DNA from: Zingiber officinale | Taxonomy: Eukaryota; Streptophyta; Magnoliopsida; Zingiberales; Zingiberaceae | Reading direction: 5' to 3' | Length of the DNA: 64,000 bases | Assembly (NCBI RefSeq): GCF_018446385.1 | Contig: NC_055987.1 | Location: forward strand, 9,571,705 to 9,635,704 | Part shown: positions 58,567 through 64,000 of the stretch, piece after piece | How positions within the stretch are numbered: the first letter of the stretch is position 1 | How the letters are laid out: each line of letters opens with the position of its first letter | The notes under the pieces: model-generated | Databases searched by the model: none | What the model saw: only the letters and a program-made list of their open reading frames with translations | Told to the model about the DNA's origin: nothing | Program-made: the position numbers and the translations under genes

Positions 58567-58777
58567 TCCCCTCGAATGAGTCTAGTGACTAGCGCATGAG
58601 GTGTTGCCATAATGAGGTTTGAGATTCGAATCTCGGTAAAACTGAGATAAATATCTCCCTTATGTGCTGGTCACTATTCCAAAGGCTAGTAGCCGCCTGT
58701 GATTTACCTCCTCTGTATTGACCCCTGGGACGGATTGACGGGGGCGCTAGGGACGGGCGTATTCACCTTTTGCCACA
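58567..58777 (+). mobile_element. tRNA-derived SINE
   Basis: 211 bp flanked by a 17-bp target duplication with one mismatch: ACAATGGGAGATAATTG (58550-58566) and ACAATGGGAGATAGTTG (58778-58794). The head has Pol III promoter-like boxes: an A-box-like GACTAGCGCATGAGG near 58593 and a B-box-like GAGATTCGAATCTC near 58619. The GC-rich body ends TTTTGCCACA. No protein is encoded; such elements use LINE machinery. The near-perfect duplication implies a fairly recent insertion. Confidence 0.88.
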
Positions 58778-58794
58778 ACAATGGGAGATAGTTG

Positions 58795-59164
58795 AGATGG
58801 AAGATATTTGACGAAATATTCTTTTCAAAAATCCCCTATTGTAGTTACCCTAACCAATTTCTATGTCAAAGAATCCAGAAATAAATGGTTATTTCTTCTT
58901 TGGTTCATCATAAGACTTTTCATTGGTATGAATTCGATAGACTTCATAATGCATCTAACTGAATTGAAAAGTTGGCTCTCATCTCCTACTCAAAGAACGA
59001 TCTAGTTATCCTTTCAAGTGAATAATGCAAATGTTCTAACATACGCTCATTCTAAGCATGAAGTGTAATGGTAGCTATCGTAAAACTAAATGTTTTTTTT
59101 ACACAACAATATAAAATGTATTAAATATTACAAATAAAATAGATACATTTTTACATCATCAAAA
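58795..59164. other. Intergenic stretch before the tRNA-Cys genes
   Basis: No gene recognised. The last bases TTTACATCATCAAAA are duplicated upstream of both tRNA-Cys copies and include a CAA motif, a usual start context for plant tRNA genes. Confidence 0.5.
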
Positions 59165-59236
59165 GGGTCCATAGCTCAGTGGTAGAGCAATTGACTGCAG
59201 ATCAATAGGTCACCGGTTCGAACCCGGTTGGGCCCT
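59165..59236 (+). tRNA. tRNA-Cys (GCA), copy 1
   Basis: 72 bases that fold as a standard cloverleaf. The acceptor stem GGGTCCA/TGGGCCC has one G-T wobble. D arm GCTC..GAGC; anticodon stem ATTGA/TCAAT with loop CTGCAGA (anticodon GCA); T arm ACCGG-TTCGAAC-CCGGT; discriminator T, as in tRNA-Cys. The internal A and B boxes are intact and a T run follows directly as Pol III terminator. No intron. The anticodon stem is fully paired. Confidence 0.96.
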
Positions 59237-59293
59237 TTTTAAAAAAACATTAATATTAGTTTATATTTTCTATTTTATTTTACATCATCAAAA

Positions 59294-59365
59294 GGGTCCA
59301 TAGCTCAGTGGTAGAGCAATTGACTGCAGATCAATAGGTCACCGGTTCGAACCCGGTTGGGCCCT
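59294..59365 (+). tRNA. tRNA-Cys (GCA), copy 2
   Basis: The same 72 bases as copy 1, 129 bp downstream, with duplicated upstream (ACATCATCAAAA) and downstream (T run, then TTAGTTTATATTTTCTATTTTA) flanks. A recent tandem duplication of a 129-bp unit. Both copies look functional. Confidence 0.96.
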
Positions 59366-59430
59366 TTTTAAAAAAAAAATAATATTAGTTTATATTTTCT
59401 ATTTTAGATTCTTAATTCTCATTCTCTTTA

Positions 59431-59480
59431 ATTTTCCTGGTGTAGTTGCTTATTACGTTAGTCTAACACTGAATGAAGGT
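59431..59480 (+). pseudogene. tRNA-Val(AAC) relic 1, truncated
   Basis: The 5' half and anticodon region are recognisable (TGGTGTAGTTG, GTTAGTCTAACAC); the T arm and 3' acceptor strand are lost. Confidence 0.7.
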
Positions 59481-59542
59481 ATGGTAATTGTTTTTTTAAT
59501 TTATATTTTAGAAATTAGATTCTTAATTGCTTTTTTTCATAT

Positions 59543-59621
59543 GGTTACGTGGTGTAGTTGGTTATATTACATTTGTCTGCCATACAGAAGGTCTCTAGTT
59601 CTAAGTCTGGATTTGATGCCT
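59543..59621 (+). pseudogene. tRNA-Val relic 2
   Basis: GGTTACGTGGTGTAGTTGG start and GATGCC end survive. The anticodon region has changed (TTTGTCTGCCATACAG) and the T arm is degenerate. Confidence 0.72.
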
Positions 59622-59982
59622 ATTTATCATATATTTTATTTCTTATATTAAAAAAAATTGAAATTTTGAAATGTGCATACCTTCCGCCGTCTCAGACGAT
59701 TATTCCAATTGCACTCTTTCATCTTTTACCTTATTCTTGCCATCTCAGAGTCTCAGACAATTAATTGTGGTGCATTTTTACTATATATTTTTGCCATTTC
59801 AATTTGCAAAGGCAAATTATGTAGAAGGTGAGATGTTGCCTAATTATCATAAAAAGTGATTATGTTCATTAAGGAATCAATCATGATAAATTTATATTAA
59901 TTATTAAAATTATAAAAATAATTAATATAAATTTATATTTATATTTTTGGTTTTAATTCTCATTTCTCAATCTCTTTAACAT

Positions 59983-60055
59983 GGTATTGTGGTGTAATTG
60001 ATTATCACGTTAGTCTAACACATTGAAGGTCTTTGATTCTAGTTTGGGCGATGAC
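59983..60055 (+). pseudogene. tRNA-Val(AAC) relic 3
   Basis: GTTAGTCTAACACATTGAAGG keeps the AAC anticodon; the B box is altered (GATTCTAGT), so Pol III recognition is unlikely. Confidence 0.78.
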
Positions 60056-60557
60056 AATTTATCACTTATATTTTATACTAATATTTTTTTTTTTTTAAAA
60101 AAATTGGATTTTAGAATGTGCTTCCTTTGTATATGACATACCTTCCGCCATCTCAAATAAGCGGCTGACAATTATTCCAATCATATGCACATTTATAGTA
60201 AAAATAATTATATTCATCCTTTACCTTAGCTTATTCTAGTAAGTCCATTCTTCTAACCAATTAGACATCCTTCACAAGTAAGTTATGAATCATCACAATG
60301 TTAGTGGGAAGGGAATTAATAAGAGTGCATTTTTTTTATCTCTTCATGACCATATTTTGTGTATAAGGTGAGATGTTGTCCTAATTATCATGAAAAGTGA
60401 TTTCGTTCATTTCAGGTATTCCTTACAGCTTGTTATATCAAGGAAGATAAATCATGAGGTAAATTTATATTAATTATTAAACTTTTAAAAATAATTAATA
60501 TAAATTTATATTTTATATTTTAGATTCTTAATTCCCATTTCTCATTTATTTTAACAT

Positions 60558-60631
60558 GGCGTCGTGATGTAGTTGGTTATCATATTAGTCTAACACACTG
60601 AAGGTCTCCGGTTTGAATTCTTGTGATGCCA
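60558..60631 (+). pseudogene. tRNA-Val(AAC) relic 4, best preserved
   Basis: 74 bases, full tRNA-Val length. The acceptor stem GGCGTCG/TGATGCC still pairs with two wobbles. The D stem has a paired change (A10-T25 in place of G-C), and anticodon AAC is kept in CTAACAC. The T stem TCCGG/TCTTG has two mismatches and the T loop has lost the TTCGA core (TTTGAAT). Probably not functional, but nearest to it. Confidence 0.78.
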
Positions 60632-61198
60632 ATTTACTAATATTTCTTTTAAAAAATGTTCCGTCTCAACCATTCGGCTGACAATTATTTCAATGATGCA
60701 CTCTCATAGTCAAAATAATTACCTTTATCCTTTACCTTATTCTAGTAAGTCCGTTACCTTATTCTAGTAAGTCCGTTCTTCTAACCAATTAGACAACGAA
60801 GACATTAATAAGTCATGAATCATCACAATATTAGTGGGAAGGTAATTAATATGAGTGCATTTTTGTTATTCATATTTTTGTACTTTCGACGTTCAATTTG
60901 CAAAAGGCTCTATGGGTAGAAGGTGAGATGCTACCCATTTTTGTTATCCATATTTTTGCCCTTTCGAAGTTCAATTTGCAAAAGGCTCCATGTGCACAAG
61001 GTGAGATGTTACCCTAATTATCATAAAAAGTGATTACGTTCATTTTAGGTATTCCTCACCGTTTATCTCCAGATTATATCAAGAAAGGTAAATCATGGGA
61101 TAAATTTATATTAATTATTAAAATTTTAAAAATAATTACTATGAATGTATATTTTATAGTTTAGATTCTTAAATCTAATTTCTAAATTTCTTCAAAAT

Positions 61199-61265
61199 GG
61201 TGTCGTGGTGAAGTTGGTTATCACGTTAGTCTAACACATTGATGGTTCAAGTTTGGGCGATGCTA
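61199..61265 (+). pseudogene. tRNA-Val(AAC) relic 5
   Basis: The D arm and AAC anticodon region (GTTAGTCTAACACATTG) are clear. The region between anticodon arm and T loop is shortened and the T stem is lost. Confidence 0.75.
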
Positions 61266-61728
61266 GTTTATTTCTTTTTTTTACTATTTTTTTAAATGTT
61301 TGGATTTTGTAATGTGATTCTTGTAGTAAAAATAATTACCTTCATCCATTACCTTATTCCAATAAGTCCGTTCTTCTAACCAATAAGGCATCCCGTGAAG
61401 ACATAAATAAGTCATGAATCATCATAATGTTAATGGGAAGGTAATTAATAGGAGTGCATTTTTGCTATCTCTTCATGAACATATTTTTGTCCTTTCAACG
61501 ATCAATTTGCAAAAGGCTTCATGTGTACAAGGTGAGATGTTGCCCTAATTATCGTAAAAAGTGATTACATTCATTTCAAGTATTCCTCACAGCTTGTCTC
61601 CAAGTTATATTAAGGAAGGGAAATCATGGATAAAGTTATATTAATTATTAAACTTTTAAAAATAATTAATATAAATTTATATTTTATATTTTAGACTATT
61701 AATTCTCATTTTTCATCCTTTTTAATAT

Positions 61729-61799
61729 GGTGTGTGGTGTAGTTGGTTATCACTTCAGTCTTACACACTGAAGGTCTTTGATTCGAGTATGGGATTCCA
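61729..61799 (+). pseudogene. tRNA-Val relic 6
   Basis: D arm intact (GGTGTAGTTGGTTATCAC). The anticodon region reads CAGTCTTACACACTG, so the anticodon is now TAC-like rather than AAC, with the stem still paired. The B box ATTCGAGT is nearly normal and the acceptor is shortened. Confidence 0.72.
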
Positions 61800-62339
61800 G
61801 TTTATCTCTTTTTTTTTTAATTTTTTTTAAATGTTTAGATTTTGGAATGTGCTTCCTCTCTATATGGCATACCTTCTGCTGTCTTAATCACTCGGCAAAT
61901 AATTATTCCAATCATATGCACTCTTGTAGTAAAAATAATTACCTTAATCCTTTACCTTATTCTAGTATGTTCATTCTTTTAACCAATTAGACATCCCACA
62001 AAGATGTAAACAAGTCATGAATCATCACAATGTTAGTGGGAAGGTAATTAATAGGAGTGCATTTTTGCTATCTCTTCATGACCATTTTTTTGTCCTTTCA
62101 ACCGTCAATTTACAAAAGGCTCCATGTGTACAGGATGATATGTTACCCTAATTATCATAAAAAGTGATTATGTTCATTTCAGATATTCCTCACCACTTGT
62201 CTCTAGGTTATATCAAGGAAGGTAAATCATGAGAAAAATTTATTTTTATAATTAAATATTTAAAAATAATTAATATAAATTTATATTTTATATTTTAGAT
62301 TCTTAATTCTCATATCTCATTTCTCATTCTCTTTAACAT

Positions 62340-62414
62340 TGTGTCGTGGTTTAGTTGGTTATCACATTTGTCTATAACACATTGATGGTCTCTAGTTCAA
62401 ATTTAGGTGACACT
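62340..62414 (+). pseudogene. tRNA-Val relic 7
   Basis: GTGTCGTGGTTTAGTTGG and TCTATAACACATTG are recognisable, with an extra base in the anticodon loop; the T arm is degenerate. Confidence 0.72.
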
Positions 62415-62429
62415 AGTTTATCTCTTTTT

Positions 62430-62780
62430 TTACTAATATTTTTTTTTGGGAAAAAATGTTTAGATTTTGGTATGTGCTTCCTCTATATATGGCATACCAG
62501 TTGACAATTATTCCAATCATATACACTCTCTCTTTTTTTACTAATATTTTTTTTTGGAAAAAATGTTTAGATTTTGGTATGTGGTTTCTCTATATATGGC
62601 ATACCAATTGACAATTAATCCAATCATATACACTCTTGTAGTAAAAATAATTACCTTCATCCTTTCTCTTTTTTTACTAATATATTTTTTTTGGAAAAAA
62701 ATGTTTAGATTTTGGTACGTGCTTCCTCTATATATGGCATACCAGTTGACAATTATTCTAATCATATACACTCTTATAGT
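62430..62780 (+). repeat. Local triplication inside the last unit of the tRNA-Val array
   Basis: Three copies of a block containing ACTAATATTTTTTTTTGG, ATGTTTAGATTTTGGTATGT and TATATGGCATACCAGTTGAC, anchored at 62459, 62566 and 62704 (spacing 107 and 138 bp). The open frames across it on both strands are by-products. Confidence 0.9.
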
Positions 62781-62961
62781 AAAAATAATAGTAAAAATAA
62801 TTACCTTCATCCTTAATCTTATTTAGTTAGTTTGTTCTTCTAACCAATTAGACATTCCATGAAGATATAAATAAGTCATGAATCATCACAATGTAGATGG
62901 GAAGGTAATTAATAGGAGTGTATCTTTTCTATCTCTTCATGACCATATTTTTGTCCTTTCT

Positions 62962-64000
62962 ATTAGAGCAATCATAATGGTTCGTGCGACCATGTATTTT
63001 GGTGTTTGGGCAAAGAATTTAAGTTAGGTTTACTCTCGTTATTTGATATGTGTATGTGAGTGTGCATGTTTGCAGGATACACATATGACTCAGCTTAATG
63101 GTTTCGGGTCCGGTAAAGAATGGAGCATCCGAGGGACCGTGGATAAGACAACAAGGACAAGGGCTGAGGGAAGCAACTTCGAGGTATACGCAAAGGATGC
63201 CATTGAGGATGAGTCACGAGCTTGAATGCATCCGAGGGATGAGAGCTAAAGGAAGTAGGCTTGAAGGCAAGAGGTCAAAGCTGCAAAGAAGAGTTAAGTG
63301 AGTCGTGAGGGTCTGAGTGTGAGAGAAATGTACTCCGGAAGAGAAACATTAGGCTTAGAGTTGTACCAGTCGACTGGTATAGGGGCCAGTCGACTAAGGG
63401 TGAGTATAGAGAGTTTCTGTGCCCGAACGATTGGGATCAGTCAACTGGTGTTGTCACCAGTTGATTGGTAAAGAGTCATTGGAGAGCCATTAGCCAAACA
63501 CTAGTCTATTGGTGTAAGGACCAGCCGACTGGTAATGGTAAAATAACAGGGCTGTTTCTTCCCAAACTCTATAAGATGGAGCTTGGGATGACTGGCCATG
63601 GTAATGAAATTGAATTTGGTTAAAGTCTAATTGGAGTCTCCAAGCTCTCATTGCAATTTGGGTGTTCTTGATCGAGTTGTGGCGAGGTTTCTCTACCGAC
63701 AAGAAGAATTGTTCTAGCCGGAGTTTTTGGGGACTAATCCATCGATGGATAGGGATCATCCATCTTACGGATAGTCGTGAACTAGGAGCTTAATCTCCGA
63801 ACCATGTTAAACAACATGTAGTGATTTTCTTTCTTATTCTTGTCTTTAGTTTAACTTTCTGTTTGCTTGTTCTTTCTTATTTCCTTTAGTCTTTAGCTTT
63901 CATATTTGTATTTAGTATTAGATTTCTGCTGCACAATTAACAAATACGTAGGAAAGTATCGAGATGGGGGCAATGACTATTCAACCCCGCTTCTAGCCGG
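62962..64000 (+). mobile_element. SIRE-like copia LTR, partial (runs out of the window)
   Basis: GTTGTGGCGAGGTTTCTCTACC (about 63676), GGGGACTAATCCATCGATGG (about 63730), ATCTCCGAACCATGTTA and the final CAACCCCGCTTCTAGCCG parallel 14640-14910 of the SIRE-like LTR in the same order. The earlier part carries CCAGTCGACTGG palindromes (63370-63540) where the other LTR has GATCGGTCTGNGGACCGATC. The LTR end, PBS and interior would lie beyond 64000. The start, near 62962, is approximate. Confidence 0.72.

Larger units (their letters stand above)
59366..62960 (+). repeat. Head-to-tail array of 0.53-0.64-kb units each carrying a tRNA-Val(AAC) relic
   Basis: Shared blocks recur in the same order: an AATTAATATAAATTTATATT block; TTAGATTCTTAATTCTCATT; a tRNA-Val-like segment; TATATGGCATACC; TCTAACCAATTAGACATCC; AATCATCACAATGTTAGTGG; GGTGAGATGTTGCCCTAATT; and AAAAAGTGATTACGTTCATT. 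Spacings of the Val segments are 575, 641, 530 and 611 bp between the later copies (59983, 60558, 61199, 61729, 62340); the first two copies are closer. The strict same-strand order, without poly-A tails or target duplications, argues for segmental tandem duplication, not SINE insertion. Confidence 0.88.

Noticed and set aside
59431-62414. Reading the tRNA-Val copies as SINE heads
   Set aside because: They are strictly head-to-tail with shared long flanks and lack individual target duplications and tails.
62541-62826. Mirrored frames of about 90 residues on both strands
   Set aside because: Produced by the AT-rich local triplication; the repeated peptide halves match the DNA repeat.

Overview
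The window is nuclear DNA of a flowering plant. Grounds: spliced plant genes (a NAC transcription factor and an ABCG half-transporter), a CACTA (En/Spm) transposon, plant-type Ty1/copia and Ty3/gypsy Tat/Retand-like LTR elements, a tRNA-derived SINE and a hAT-type MITE. The very GC-rich exons in AT-rich surroundings suggest a monocot. Zingiberales is a guess from the look of the repeats, not a proof.

Layout. 1-6.5 kb is decayed repeat sequence: a copia RT/RNase H fossil on the minus strand, a SIRE-like copia LTR with internal minisatellites, a palindrome-rich repeat and a (TA)n tract. 6.5-11.9 kb is a complete but non-autonomous Tat/Retand-like element with two LTRs, a CTATC target duplication and three different tandem arrays. 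12.0-32.3 kb is a CACTA transposon with TTT target duplication carrying decayed TNP2-like and TNPA-like genes. A second Tat/Retand-like element (12572-24401, duplication ATATC) sits inside it, and a SIRE-like copia element (12860-18696, duplication CGGAC) sits inside the 5' LTR of that, making a three-level nest. The second Tat element carries no recognisable gag-pol, only about twenty copies of a 64-bp unit and an antisense coding region resembling the plant 'putative gypsy type transposon' (Transposase_28) family.

32.6-33.1 kb is a hAT-like MITE with an 8-bp duplication. 34.4-35.3 kb is an ATAF/SNAC-type NAC gene with G-boxes and a DRE core upstream. 36.4-50.2 kb is mostly LTR debris: a solo LTR, decayed Tat LTRs with 54- and 108-bp arrays, and a broken copia element. 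50.65-53.53 kb is a four-exon ABCG gene of the ABCG25 (abscisic acid exporter) type. 55.85-56.26 kb is a small single-exon putative membrane protein. 57.0-58.2 kb is a decayed minus-strand reading region resembling PIF/Harbinger-associated NAM-like proteins. 58.57-58.78 kb is a SINE with a 17-bp duplication. 59.16-62.96 kb holds two identical-looking tRNA-Cys(GCA) genes in a 129-bp tandem duplication, then a head-to-tail array of about 0.53-0.64-kb units, each carrying a decayed tRNA-Val(AAC) copy. The last kilobase is the left part of another SIRE-like LTR that runs out of the window.

How it fits together: the functional cargo appears to be the NAC gene, the ABCG25-like gene, the small membrane protein gene and the tRNA-Cys pair. 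The NAC and ABCG25-like genes both belong to families tied to drought and abscisic acid, but their closeness may be chance. Almost everything else is transposon-derived. The least ordinary parts are the tRNA-Val array, the antisense-ORF-only Tat element and the recurring tandem-array architecture of the Tat-like elements.
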